Source of the DNA: Opitutaceae bacterium
GTDB lineage: Bacteria > Verrucomicrobiota > Verrucomicrobiia > Opitutales > Opitutaceae
Reading direction: 5' to 3'
DNA length: 64,000 nucleotides
Assembly (NCBI GenBank): GCA_027482185.1
Contig: JAIXWF010000004.1
Span: 1-64,000 of the forward strand
Part shown: piece by piece, positions 16,793 through 25,824 of the stretch
Layout: each line of letters opens with the position of its first letter
How positions within the stretch are numbered: position 1 is the first letter of the stretch
Position numbers and translations under genes: made by a program
The notes under the pieces: generated by a model
What the model saw: the letters and a program-made list of their open reading frames with translations, nothing else
Databases searched by the model: none
Told to the model about the DNA's origin: nothing

Positions 16793-16821
16793 GCCGCAAC
16801 CTCGCCGCCCCGGGGACTTTG

Positions 16822-16835
16822 TTCAACAGTTTGAA
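16822..16835. promoter_or_regulatory. Candidate LacI-type operator
   Basis: TTCAACAGTTTGAA is an inverted repeat (TTCAA-4 nt-TTGAA) in the 123-nt gap between the divergent LacI gene and the enolase-superfamily gene. It is the only clear palindrome there. The 4-nt spacer is not the classic contiguous LacI core with central CG, so this is a candidate only. Confidence 0.45.
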
Positions 16836-16915
16836 TGACGGCCCGGTTTACGCCCCCGGGCACGGCCCCGAGTCTCCCGCCCTCCGAACCGCCCGGACCG
16901 CGCTTCCGCCCCGCC

Positions 16916-18196
16916 ATGTCTTCCCCTGCCCCGCTCCCCGCCCCGCCCGTCTCCCGCCGCCGTTTTCTCGCCGCGGCCGCCGCCGGCGCCGCGGCGTCCG
17001 GTTTTTCCCTGCGCGGCAACCCCGCCCGCGACGCCCTCGCCGCCACCTACGCCAAAATCGACCGGGCCGCCGCCGCCCCCGTGCTCGATGTCTCGCGGCT
17101 CCGCGACCCCTTGCCCATCGAGTCGATCGACTTCCTGCGCCAGGGCGAAATCTGGCTGGTCCGCGTCCGCGCCAAATCCGGCGCCGTCGGCGTCGCCGTC
17201 AGCAACGAACGCGACATGGGCTACCTCGTCCCCGTCGCCCGCCAGTTGCTCGTCCCCCCGCTCCTCGGCCAGGACGCGCGCGACTGGGAACGCCTCATCG
17301 GCGAGGTCTACCTGCACAGCTCGAACTACAAGCGCCAGGGCCTGCTCTTCTGGCTTCCGTTCGCCTCCATCGAGTTCGCCATTCTCGACCTCCTCGCCCG
17401 CGCTTCCGGCCAGTCCGTCACCGCGTTGCTCGGCGGCCAGGTCGGCCGCCGCGTCGATCTCTACCACGCGCACGACGACCGCCACCGCCCCGCCGCCGAA
17501 AGCGTCGAACGCATGCTCGCCGCCCGCGCCCGCTTCGGCACCCGCGCCGCCAAGTTCAAGGTCGGCGGCCGCATGCGCGGCAACGCCGACCTCGTGCCCG
17601 GCCGCACCGACGCCATCATCCCGCTCGTCCGCGAGAAATTCGGCCCGGACTTCACCCTCTACGCCGATGCCAACGGCTCCTTCGACGTCGCCCGCGGCCT
17701 CGAGGTCGGCCGGCTTCTCGACCGCCACCGCATCGCCATCTTCGAGGAACCCGTGCCCCACGACCAATACGAGGAAACCAAAATCGTCGCCGACGCCCTC
17801 GTGCTCCCCTTGGCCGGCGGCGAACAGGAGAGCAGCCACAACCGCTTCCGCTGGATGATCGCCCATCGCGCCGTCGACGTGGTGCAGCCCGACCTCTTCT
17901 ACTTCGGCGGCTTCGTCCGCTCCATCCGCGTCGCCCGCATGGCCCACGCCGCCGGCCTCGCCTGCGATACCCACATCTCCGGCACCGGCCTCGGCTTCCT
18001 CTACATGCTCCACTTCGTCGCCTGCATCCCCAACGCCGGCGCCTTCCAGGAATTCAAGAGCTTCGACGGCAAAATCCCCCTCGACGCCCCGGCCGAAAGC
18101 CTCCGCCCCGTCGCCGGCCGGCTCGTCTCCCCGCCCGGTCCCGGCTTCGGTATCGAAATCGATCCCCGCTGGATCGCCGCCGCCGAAGTCGTCTGA
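16916..18196 (+). CDS. Enolase-superfamily sugar-acid dehydratase/racemase-like protein
   Basis: A 426-residue protein with a Tat-type signal (SRRRFLAAAAAGAAASG). The barrel carries the superfamily residues: K213/K215 in AKFKVGG, metal ligands D251 (YADAN), E277 (FEEPV) and E303 (GGEQ), and H353 (DTHISG). A KxK motif with a C-terminal His fits mandelate racemase-type enzymes, which abstract a proton next to a carboxylate; dehydration of an aldonate or uronate is most likely. Export of such an enzyme is uncommon. ATG 16916 is preferred to the in-frame ATG 16835, which overlaps the candidate operator and adds 27 Pro-rich residues. Confidence 0.88.
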   Translation: MSSPAPLPAPPVSRRRFLAAAAAGAAASGFSLRGNPARDALAATYAKIDRAAAAPVLDVSRLRDPLPIESIDFLRQGEIWLVRVRAKSGAVGVAVSNERDMGYLVPVARQLLVPPLLGQDARDWERLIGEVYLHSSNYKRQGLLFWLPFASIEFAILDLLARASGQSVTALLGGQVGRRVDLYHAHDDRHRPAAESVERMLAARARFGTRAAKFKVGGRMRGNADLVPGRTDAIIPLVREKFGPDFTLYADANGSFDVARGLEVGRLLDRHRIAIFEEPVPHDQYEETKIVADALVLPLAGGEQESSHNRFRWMIAHRAVDVVQPDLFYFGGFVRSIRVARMAHAAGLACDTHISGTGLGFLYMLHFVACIPNAGAFQEFKSFDGKIPLDAPAESLRPVAGRLVSPPGPGFGIEIDPRWIAAAEVV

Positions 18197-18351
18197 GCTT
18201 CGCCGGGCCCGGTCGCCCGCTTGCCGCTCCTTGAATTTCAACTTCGTTCCCTGACCTGTCTCCCGGTTTCGCTTCCGTCCCGCAAACCCGCTCCGGTCCC
18301 CCGCCGGATTCACCCCCACACCCCCGTCCCGCCTCGTCCCGTCCTTTCGCC

Positions 18352-21255
18352 ATGTCCTACCCCACCCTGCGCCCCTGCGCCGCCTTCGCCCTCGCTCTGC
18401 TCGCCGCCGGTCTCGCCTTCGCCGACGGCACCGTCACCGGTACCCTCCGCCGCGCCGGCCAAGGCACCGCCCTCCCCGGCGCCGCCGTCCGCCTCGTGCC
18501 CGGCGACCGCGCCGCCGTCACCGACCGCGCCGGCAATTTCTATTTCGGCCAGGTCCCCGCCGGCAGCTACACCGTCGAAATCAGCTACCTCGGCCTAGAG
18601 GCCAAGACCATCCCCGTCCGCGTCGCCGACGGCCAAGTCGCCCGCGCCGACACCGATCTCGGCGAAGGCGCCGTCCTCATGCAGGCCCTCACCGTCGAGT
18701 CCGTCCGCGAAGGCCAATCCCGCGCCATCAACCAGCAGCGCACCGCGAACACGATCTCCAACATCATCTCCGCCGACGCCATCGGCAATCTCCCCGACCG
18801 CACCGTCGGCGAGGCCCTCGCCCGCCTCCCCGGCGTCAACGTCGTCGACGACCAGTTCGCCAACATCCGCGGCACCCCCGCCGAATTCAACGCCGTCACC
18901 CTCGACGGCGACCGCCTCTCCACCACCGGCAGCAATATCGACTCCACCTCCGTCAACACCGACACCCGCGCCGTCGATCTCTCCCTCATCCCCGCCGAAA
19001 TGGTCGGCGGCATCGAGGTCATCAAGACGCTCACCTCGGACATGGATGCCGATTCCTTCGGCGGCACCATCAACCTCGTCACCCGCTCCGCCTTCGACCT
19101 CAAGGAGCGCAGCCTCAACGGCAAGGCCGAGTACATCCGCAACACCTTCCGCCGCCAACCCGGCCACGCCGTCTCGCTCACGTTCATGGACGTCCTCGAC
19201 CAGGCCCGCACCGTCGGCCTCAGCGCCACGTTCACCTACCGCCGCGAGGACCGCATGACGAATTCGTACGAGTTCGGCTACTACGACGCCGCCGCCATCC
19301 CCGTCGGCACCTCCGGCTCCGGCACCGCCGGCGCCATCGCCGCCGTCGGCGACCAGGCCATGGAAGCCTACGACACGCGTCTCAACTTCTCCGAAATCAC
19401 CAAGCTCGGCGGCACCCTCAACCTCGACTGGAAATTCTCCGCCGCCACCGAACTCCACTTCCGCTCCTTCTACGAAAACACCGAGAACGTCGGCGGCCGC
19501 TTCCGCAATCGCATCCGCGCCCTCTCGCGCTGGAACGCCACCTCCACCGCCCAGCTCCAATCCGGCCTCCAGGCGCGCTTCCAGAATTACATGGAAGACG
19601 GCGTCCGCGAACAGGACGTCCTTCGCCTCGGCGTCGACGGCAAAACCCGCCTCGCCGACGGCACCCTCACCTACGGCCTCCGCTACGGCGACTCCGGCGC
19701 CTCCCTCGACCGCGACCGCTACATCTTCGACTACCCCAGCAACACCGAACGCCGCGCCTACGCGTGGAGCATCGACCGCCGCAACGCCACCCTCCCCGTC
19801 GTCTCCCTCACCCACATCGCCACCGGGCAAAACGGCATCACCTCCCTCCTCACCGACCGCAAACTCAGCAACCTCCGCTTCCAAACCGGCACCGAGGACG
19901 AAACCGATCTCACCGCCAACCTCGACTACGCCTTCGCCCTCCCCGTCGCCGGCCGGAATCTCGATTTGAAGTTCGGCCTCAAACACCGCGGCAAGGAACG
20001 CAGCTCCCGGCCCAATATCTTCGACGCCAACGCCCCCACGACCAACCAGCCCACCTTCGCCGATTTCCCCGTCCTCACCGAACCGCGCAATTTGCTCGGC
20101 GGCTCGCAGGCCACCATGGGCCCGATCGTTGCTCTGGATAGCGTCGTCGCCTTCTACCGCGCCAACGCCGCCCGTTTCACCCCGTTGCTCGGCGACGAAC
20201 TCATCCGCCTCGAGGCCCGCAAGTACGACGTCGAGGAAGACATCCTCTCCGCCTACGGCATGGGCACCGCCAAGTTCGGCCCGCTCGAGGCCATCGCCGG
20301 CCTCCGCTGGGAACAGACCAAGACCGCCTACTACTGGATCGCCGATCCCGCCGGCGCCTCCCGCGGCTCCCGCACCTACGACACCTTCCACCCCAGCCTC
20401 CTCCTCAACTACCGCTTCAACCCGCGCTTCGTCGCCCGCCTCGCCTACACCCGCACCCTCGCCCGCCCGGCCTACGGCGATCTCGTGCCCTACCGCTCCA
20501 CCGCCGACACCGCCTCCGAATCCGGCACCGGCGGCCTCGAACCCGGCGACTACCCCGAAACCAACAAGGTCTTCCTCGGCAACGCCGGCCTCAAAGCGCA
20601 GCAATCCGAAAACTTCGACCTCTCCGTCGAATACTACCTCTCCCGCAGCGGCGTCGTCTCCGCCGCCCTCTTCCGGAAAAATCTCAGCGACGTCGTCTTC
20701 CGCTCCCAGTTCAAACTCCCCGGCCAACCCACCACGATCTACTTCCAGGAACGCAACGGCTCCACCGGCAAAGCCACCGGCCTCGAACTCTCCTGGCAGC
20801 AGGCCCTCACGTTCTTGCCCAAACCCCTCGACGGCTTCGGCGTGAACCTCAACGCCACCTTCATCGACGGCTCCTCCGTCCTCGAGGAACTCGTCCCCGG
20901 CTCCACCTCGACCTACCGCCCGCTCAAAGTCGGCTTCCTCCCCGAACAACCCGAGACCGTCTACAACGCCCAGCTCTGGTGGGAAAAGGCCGGCTTCACC
21001 GCCCGCGTCGCCGTCAACTACATCGACGAATTCGTCCGCACCGCCGGCGGCCTGACGTCGTTCTCGATCAACAACCAAGCCACCCGCGTCGACGCCTCCG
21101 TCAGCTACCGTATCAACAACAACCTTACGCTCTACGCCGAAGGCCGCAATCTCACCGACGAAGTCACCTCCTGGTACGCGACCACGCCGTCCCGCCCCGA
21201 GGACTACAGCTTCACCGGCGCCGTCTACACCGCCGGCATCAAGTTCCGCTTCTGA
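18352..21255 (+). CDS. TonB-dependent outer-membrane receptor
   Basis: A 967-residue receptor. Signal peptide 1-24; CarboxypepD_reg-like beta-sandwich at about 26-105 (DGTVTGTLRRAGQG...TDRAGNFYFGQVPAG); plug domain from about 120 (AINQQRTANTISNIISADAIG, NLPDRTVGEALARLPGVNV, FNAVTLDGDRL); then a 22-strand barrel ending in IKFRF with the terminal Phe used for Bam-dependent insertion. The plug resembles receptors for oligosaccharides in Asticcacaulis and Opitutaceae. With the neighbouring isomerase, dehydratase and LacI genes it probably imports a plant or algal glycan fragment. No TonB-box-like motif stands out. Confidence 0.93.
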   Translation: MSYPTLRPCAAFALALLAAGLAFADGTVTGTLRRAGQGTALPGAAVRLVPGDRAAVTDRAGNFYFGQVPAGSYTVEISYLGLEAKTIPVRVADGQVARADTDLGEGAVLMQALTVESVREGQSRAINQQRTANTISNIISADAIGNLPDRTVGEALARLPGVNVVDDQFANIRGTPAEFNAVTLDGDRLSTTGSNIDSTSVNTDTRAVDLSLIPAEMVGGIEVIKTLTSDMDADSFGGTINLVTRSAFDLKERSLNGKAEYIRNTFRRQPGHAVSLTFMDVLDQARTVGLSATFTYRREDRMTNSYEFGYYDAAAIPVGTSGSGTAGAIAAVGDQAMEAYDTRLNFSEITKLGGTLNLDWKFSAATELHFRSFYENTENVGGRFRNRIRALSRWNATSTAQLQSGLQARFQNYMEDGVREQDVLRLGVDGKTRLADGTLTYGLRYGDSGASLDRDRYIFDYPSNTERRAYAWSIDRRNATLPVVSLTHIATGQNGITSLLTDRKLSNLRFQTGTEDETDLTANLDYAFALPVAGRNLDLKFGLKHRGKERSSRPNIFDANAPTTNQPTFADFPVLTEPRNLLGGSQATMGPIVALDSVVAFYRANAARFTPLLGDELIRLEARKYDVEEDILSAYGMGTAKFGPLEAIAGLRWEQTKTAYYWIADPAGASRGSRTYDTFHPSLLLNYRFNPRFVARLAYTRTLARPAYGDLVPYRSTADTASESGTGGLEPGDYPETNKVFLGNAGLKAQQSENFDLSVEYYLSRSGVVSAALFRKNLSDVVFRSQFKLPGQPTTIYFQERNGSTGKATGLELSWQQALTFLPKPLDGFGVNLNATFIDGSSVLEELVPGSTSTYRPLKVGFLPEQPETVYNAQLWWEKAGFTARVAVNYIDEFVRTAGGLTSFSINNQATRVDASVSYRINNNLTLYAEGRNLTDEVTSWYATTPSRPEDYSFTGAVYTAGIKFRF

Positions 21256-21450
21256 TCCGGCCGGGGCCCGTCGCCACCGTGCCGCGTAGCCGCAAGCGCC
21301 CGCGAGTGGCCGCCCCCGGTGCAAACCACCGCCCGCCCCGCCGGCCCCTTGCGCCTTTTGCGCCTCCTTGCGGCCCGTTCCCGTCGGCCCCGAGCCGTTG
21401 GGCCTATAGCATACAGAGCCGCTCACCCCGGCTCTCCCGGACCTTCACGG

Positions 21451-24072
21451 ATGCTGCCCACCCTATCCGTCCCATTCGTCTCATCCGTCCCACCCGTGCC
21501 CCTCCTCCCCCTCCCCCGCCGCAGCGCCCTCTTCTTCCTCACGGCCGGCCTCAGCCTCGGGCTTGGCCTCGCCTCCGCCGCCCCGCTCGCCGCTCCGACC
21601 TACCTCGATTTCACCCCCGCGCCGGCCCTAGCGCCATCGCCCGGCGCGATCTCGGTCCCGCCCACGCTCCCCGCCGATCCCGCCCGGCCATACGCGTGGA
21701 ATCAACCGCCCGCCGGCGCGTTCACCGGTGATCCGACCTGGACCGGCGTCCGCTCCCCGGCTCTCAACGACGGCGTCGCCGGCCCCGCGTTCTCCCTCCG
21801 CCTCGACCTCGCCCCCGGCCGCTGGACCGCCCTCGTGTTTCTCGACGACGGCCACCGCGACGCCCACACCATCCGCCTCGCCGTCGACGGCCGCGTCCAC
21901 CCGCACAACCCGCGCGAATTCGGCCTCGAGGAAGAACCCGGCCCGCCGCCCATCTGCCGCTACCGCGTCGCCGTCCTCGCCTTCGCCGCCACCGCCGGCC
22001 AACCGACGACGCTCGCCTTCGCGCATCCCGATCCGACCGCCGCCCACGGCGCGCGCCTGCTCGCCGTGCACCTGCTGCCGGAAGCGGATTCGTCCTCCGA
22101 CCTCGCCCGCTGGTTCTCCCGCCAACTCGCCGAAGTCGGCCGCCACGGCTCCCGCGCTTCCCTCGACGCCCTGCACTTCGAACTCGGCCAACACGCGCAG
22201 TCGCCCGAGTTTCGCGCCTACGGCACCTACTGGCAGGCCCACGTCGCCCTCCTCCAGGAAGCGGAACGTTGGCACCGCGAAGCCGGCTGGGACTGGTTCA
22301 GTCTCAAGACCCGCAGCAGCATGTTCACGCGTTACAAGATCGCGCTGAGTCTGCTCGATCCGCTCGTCGAACATCCGGCCGGCGACGCCTTCCCGCTCCG
22401 CCCCCGCGCCCTCTGGCTCCGCGCGCGCCTGCTTTATTGGATCTGGGTCGAACAGCACCTCGCCAAAGACCGCGAAGCCTTCGATCGCGACATCGCCCTC
22501 CTTCGCCGCCGCGAACCCGCCGATCCCCTCGTCGCCATGTACGCGGGCGAAAAGATCCGCGACCCCGGCCCGCCCGGCATCCTCGCCGCCGATCCCGGCG
22601 CGCCCGCCTGGTCCGCCGCGCAACTCGAGGCCCTCGCCCGTCTCCGCCACGTCGCGCACTACTGGATCGACGAACGCCAGATCCCCAACGGCGAACTCGG
22701 CGGCAAACCCGACGACGATGTCGAAACTCTCCGTTGGTGGCCCGCGCTCATGTTCGCCGGCGACGAAAAAGTCGTCGCCGCCTTCGGCCGCCTCGCCGAG
22801 GGCGTCTGGTTCAGCCGCCGCGTCCACCGCGGTTTCTCGCGCGAACCGCGCGACGTCGAACACTCCGCCGAATTCGTCGCCGATACCGTTCCGCTCATGG
22901 CCTTCCTCCGCCGCGATGAAACCTGGATCTCCCGCCTCGCCTGGTCGCACCTGCACTTCCGCGATCTCTGGACCGGCCGCAACGCCCACGGCCAACTCCA
23001 GTTCAAATCCGCCTGGATCGGCGCCACCTCGATTCTCAGCGACCCGCCGCGCAACCGCGACCTCGCCATGAACACCCGCGCCGCCAAAGCCGTGCGCTAC
23101 TACGCCGCCCTCAAGCCCGACCCCGCCGCCGACGCCCTCCTCCTCGACTGGAGCCGCACCTGGGCCGCCGCCGCCGCCCGCACCGACAAAGGCAAACCCG
23201 CCGGTCTCTTCCCCGCCTCCCTCCGTTGGCCCGACGCCGCCGTCAACGGCGACGAACCTTCCTGGCACCGCGCCAACATGTTCTGGCAGTACTTCGACTG
23301 GCGCGGCGACGGCATGCTCTACGACCAATTGCTCCACGCGTGGACGCGCTCGCGCGACGACTCCCTGCTCGCGCCGCTGCGGACGACGTTGGCGTTCCTC
23401 CAATCCGCTTCCGCCAACGCCGCCGCTCCCGCCGGCTCGCCCGCCTGGGCCGCCGCCCGCCTCCTTGAAAGTTCATCGTTCTGGGGCGTCGTCGCACAGT
23501 GGCGCTTCGAAACCGGCGACGCCGCCTTCGATGCGCTCCTGCGCCGCCACGGCCCGCCGTACCTGCAATTCCGCCTCGACGGCAACGCCCAGCCGCTCGC
23601 CGCGGGCATCGAACAATCGATGCTCGAACACCTGCGTTACAACACGCCGCTCCGCACCACCGAGGTCCTCTTCACCGACCGCATCCACGTCGCGCGCGAT
23701 ATCGGGAATTGGGACGGCACCGATCTCGTGATCGCGATGCTCACCGGCCACCATTCGCCCGACGGCATGTCGCCGTACTACCACGTGGCCTGGGAGCAAA
23801 CCCCGCCCGGTTTCACCGCCCTTGTCGCCGCCGCCGGCGCCCGCGTTTTCTCCGCCGAACTCTTCGTGCACGGGACGGAAAACGCCTCCGTCGTCGCGCG
23901 CCTCTTCCGTCTCGCCCCCGGCCGCTGTCGCATCGTCGTTTCCGCCGGCGGCCGCATCATTTCGGAACGCACGGAGGAAATCTCCGCGCTGCCGCACCGG
24001 CTCACGCTCGCGTTGCCCGGCCGCACCGCCGTGCGCGTGGACATCGCCGCGCTCGCGAAGGCTTCAAACTGA
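21451..24072 (+). CDS. Large secreted protein, possibly glycan-active
   Basis: An 873-residue protein I cannot assign to a named family. A signal peptide lies around RRSALFFLTAGLSLGLGLASA; about 60-230 is beta-rich like a galactose-binding or malectin-type domain; about 260-760 is helical with many Trp and acidic residues (GWDWFSLKTRSS, YWIDERQIPNGELGGKPDDDVE, WHRANMFWQYFDWRGDG), like an alpha/alpha-toroid of lyases or glycosidases; the end is beta-rich again. It follows the TonB receptor. Start is uncertain: ATG 21451 precedes a 9-nt repeat (21462-21497), and GTG 21496 just after it gives a more normal signal peptide. Confidence 0.75.
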   Translation: MLPTLSVPFVSSVPPVPLLPLPRRSALFFLTAGLSLGLGLASAAPLAAPTYLDFTPAPALAPSPGAISVPPTLPADPARPYAWNQPPAGAFTGDPTWTGVRSPALNDGVAGPAFSLRLDLAPGRWTALVFLDDGHRDAHTIRLAVDGRVHPHNPREFGLEEEPGPPPICRYRVAVLAFAATAGQPTTLAFAHPDPTAAHGARLLAVHLLPEADSSSDLARWFSRQLAEVGRHGSRASLDALHFELGQHAQSPEFRAYGTYWQAHVALLQEAERWHREAGWDWFSLKTRSSMFTRYKIALSLLDPLVEHPAGDAFPLRPRALWLRARLLYWIWVEQHLAKDREAFDRDIALLRRREPADPLVAMYAGEKIRDPGPPGILAADPGAPAWSAAQLEALARLRHVAHYWIDERQIPNGELGGKPDDDVETLRWWPALMFAGDEKVVAAFGRLAEGVWFSRRVHRGFSREPRDVEHSAEFVADTVPLMAFLRRDETWISRLAWSHLHFRDLWTGRNAHGQLQFKSAWIGATSILSDPPRNRDLAMNTRAAKAVRYYAALKPDPAADALLLDWSRTWAAAAARTDKGKPAGLFPASLRWPDAAVNGDEPSWHRANMFWQYFDWRGDGMLYDQLLHAWTRSRDDSLLAPLRTTLAFLQSASANAAAPAGSPAWAAARLLESSSFWGVVAQWRFETGDAAFDALLRRHGPPYLQFRLDGNAQPLAAGIEQSMLEHLRYNTPLRTTEVLFTDRIHVARDIGNWDGTDLVIAMLTGHHSPDGMSPYYHVAWEQTPPGFTALVAAAGARVFSAELFVHGTENASVVARLFRLAPGRCRIVVSAGGRIISERTEEISALPHRLTLALPGRTAVRVDIAALAKASN
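21462..21497. repeat. 9-nt repeat (CCCATCCGT type) at a gene start
   Basis: Four in-phase 9-nt units (CCTATCCGT, CCCATTCGT, CTCATCCGT, CCCACCCGT). The same words occur at 51332-51361, ending in the ATG of the BadF-type kinase, and at 47957-48010. Here the block falls between two possible start codons of the secreted protein, which favours the later one (GTG 21496). Confidence 0.8.
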
Positions 24073-24100
24073 ACCGTAGCCCCTTGGGAACCGCGTAGGC

Positions 24101-24172
24101 CAGGAAACGCAAAGCCACGCCGGAATCTCTTGGCGCAGCTTCGCGCTCCTTTGCAGCTTCGCGTTTGGTTCC
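24101..24172. repeat. Imperfect inverted repeat, CGCAAAG family
   Basis: The left end carries GGAAACGCAAAGCCACGCC; the right end carries CTTTGCAGCTTCGCGTTTGG, its partial complement. The element fills the gap between two convergent genes (stop 24072 and stop 24209) and could act as a terminator for both, although it lacks T-runs. Confidence 0.6.
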
Positions 24173-24208
24173 GCCGCGCCGTCGTCCCGAGGCCGGATCG
24201 GAATCCGG

Positions 24209-25045
24209 TCAATCCAAAGGATAGATTTCCAGCAGCACGGTCCCGGCGGCGACGCCGAGACTGCCCGCGTGCACCGTGTAGACTCCGGGCGCGAGCGTCA
24301 TGACCATCGCCGCGTCGCGGACCCCCGGCTCGAGCGGAAACGCGCCCGCCCGCGCCGAGGCCTGCGCGACCAGCGTGCGGTACGCGGGATTCACCGCCCA
24401 ATCGTCGTTGGTCGCGATCGGCGCGTCGTAGCGGAAAAGCTGCAGGCGCACCGCCGCGAGCGCGTTGGTCACGCCGAATTGCGCGAGTCCCGGCCCGATC
24501 GCGCGGACCAGCACCGTGCGGGTGCGGCCCTCGACATAGAAGCCGCCGATCACCGGCGAACCGGGCCGCACTTCGCCGCGCGTCGCGAGATTCGGAATCT
24601 CGCCCACGTTGCCGCGCGCCTCCGTGCTGCGCGCGACCTCGAAGTGCCAGCGGCCCGCGATGTCGATCGGCTCGAGGTCGTTCACGAGGCGGAAATTCGC
24701 CAGCGCCTGCGGCCCGAGTTGGCCGTACGCGAGCCACGCCGAACCGGCGACCAGCAGTTTGCCGAAGGCCGTTGCCGGAATCGTCACCGCCACCGGCACC
24801 GGAAAGTCGCCGCTGCGCGCGAGCGTCCCTTCCGCCGTGAGCAGGTAGCGCCGCTCGAGGATGCGGCCCGTGCCGGCCTCCGGCACATACCGGTGCACGG
24901 AGATCTCGAAGAGCCGCGTCGTGCGTTGCTCGAACGGCACCGGATCGACGATCCATTCGGGATCGGTTTCGTTCGCCCGGACGGCGACGTTGGACACCGC
25001 GGCCAACAGGCCGGCGGCGAGGAGTTTGGTTTTCAGTGCGGTCAT
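24209..25045 (-). CDS. Secreted beta-sandwich protein, function unknown
   Basis: A 278-residue exported protein (signal 1-24, MTALKTKLLAAGLLAAVSNV). The last 130 residues form a domain I recognise from many large verrucomicrobial surface proteins: GSPVIGGFYVEGRTRTVLVRAIGPGLAQFGV, then LQLFRYDAPIATNDDWAVN and APGVYTVHAGSLGVAAGTVLLEIY. It is probably a beta-sandwich used for surface display or adhesion; I know no biochemical role. ATG 25045 is chosen because the signal starts there; the frame upstream to 25129 has no coding character. It is transcribed toward the sugar-acid locus, with no clear operon partner. Confidence 0.75.
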   Translation of the reverse strand: MTALKTKLLAAGLLAAVSNVAVRANETDPEWIVDPVPFEQRTTRLFEISVHRYVPEAGTGRILERRYLLTAEGTLARSGDFPVPVAVTIPATAFGKLLVAGSAWLAYGQLGPQALANFRLVNDLEPIDIAGRWHFEVARSTEARGNVGEIPNLATRGEVRPGSPVIGGFYVEGRTRTVLVRAIGPGLAQFGVTNALAAVRLQLFRYDAPIATNDDWAVNPAYRTLVAQASARAGAFPLEPGVRDAAMVMTLAPGVYTVHAGSLGVAAGTVLLEIYPLD

Positions 25046-25223
25046 AAACAGGGACCGCGCCCTTAACATTCCCCGTGCCAGCCTTCGCGCCGGTCCTGCA
25101 GTATCCTGATTCCAATGACGTTGCGGCAACCCGGCGCATTTCGCCCGGAACTCACCCGCCCGCCCGCCGTTTCATCCACGGAATCCCCGAATTCCAATTC
25201 CGGGAAAAAACCGAAATCCGAAA

Positions 25224-25279
25224 GCTGACCGCTGACCGCTGACAGCTGATCGCTGAGAGCCGAGAGCTTACCGCTTACC
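25224..25279. repeat. Heptamer array (GCTGACC grading to GCTTACC)
   Basis: Eight in-phase units run from GCTGACC through GCTGATC and GCCGAGA to GCTTACC, so two words seen as separate families elsewhere are joined in one array. The stop codon of the BamE-like gene (TTA on this strand, 25275-25277) lies inside the last unit. Confidence 0.85.
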
Positions 25280-25550
25280 TCTTTCCACCCACACTTTTCA
25301 CCTTCGCGCCGCGCGACGGCTCCCACCAGCGCACGACTCCCTTTTCAAACTGCACGTAGCCGCCGTCGTCGTAATTCCAAATCGCCCAGAGGCCCGCTTG
25401 GCCGACACTCTGCAGGAGCGGCCCGCCGATCTGCTCGCGCACTTCCGCCGGCGTCATGCCCTCCTTCATCTCCGCCCAGCCGGCGTGCAGCCCGTTGCTC
25501 AGGAGCAACGCGGTCATCAGCATCAGCAGCCGCTTCAAATTCGATTTCAC
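25275..25550 (-). CDS. Small exported BamE/SmpA-like protein
   Basis: A 91-residue protein with an N-terminal signal (KRLLMLMTALLLSNGLHA) and the core pattern MKEGMTPAEVREQIGGPL...WAIWNYDDGGYVQFEKGVVRWW. The segment GMTPAEVREQIG followed by a YxDG strand and FEKGVV resembles the BamE (SmpA/OmlA) fold, used in outer-membrane assembly factors and beta-lactamase-inhibitor-like proteins. It lacks a lipobox, so it is not a standard BamE. The start is GTG 25550. Its stop codon is supplied by a heptamer array. Role unknown. Confidence 0.65.
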   Translation of the reverse strand: MKSNLKRLLMLMTALLLSNGLHAGWAEMKEGMTPAEVREQIGGPLLQSVGQAGLWAIWNYDDGGYVQFEKGVVRWWEPSRGAKVKSVGGKR

Positions 25551-25750
25551 GCGCCGATCCTGCCGTAAAAATCCCCCCGCGACAAGGGGGCCGGCCCCGA
25601 TCGAGTGGATCTACTCAGATCGATCCGCCGCCGACTTTGTCCCATTCGTGGGACGCCACAGTTTCGGTTTCGGAGTCCCGCCTCGGCTCCGGTATTGCCC
25701 CTTGAATTTTAAGTCCCTTCCGCCGAGCGCTTAGCGCCATCGCTCCGCGG

Positions 25751-25768
25751 CTGGCACTCGCCGTGCAA
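25751..25768 (+). promoter_or_regulatory. Sigma-54-type promoter before the permease array
   Basis: CTGGCACTCGCCGTGCAA has GG at 25753-25754 and GC at 25765-25766 with 10-nt spacing, a perfect TGGCAC -24 half, and GTGCA instead of TTGCA in the -12 half. Transcription would start near 25778, 47 nt before the ATG at 25825. It resembles the sites at 4328 and 8242 and places the orphan-permease array in the same putative regulon. The rest of 25551-25750 holds no gene; an AT-rich patch (GAATTTTAAG) lies about 45 nt upstream. Confidence 0.7.
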
Positions 25769-25824
25769 TTCGTTGCCGCCGCGACCTCCGTCGCGGCCCT
25801 TCTCCAAACCGGTCTGCGTTCCCC

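Noticed and set aside
25560-25600. Terminator-like CCCCC/GGGGG hairpin
   Set aside because: A 5-bp G/C stem with a 7-nt loop in a GC-rich region is too weak, and it lies upstream, not downstream, of the adjacent genes.
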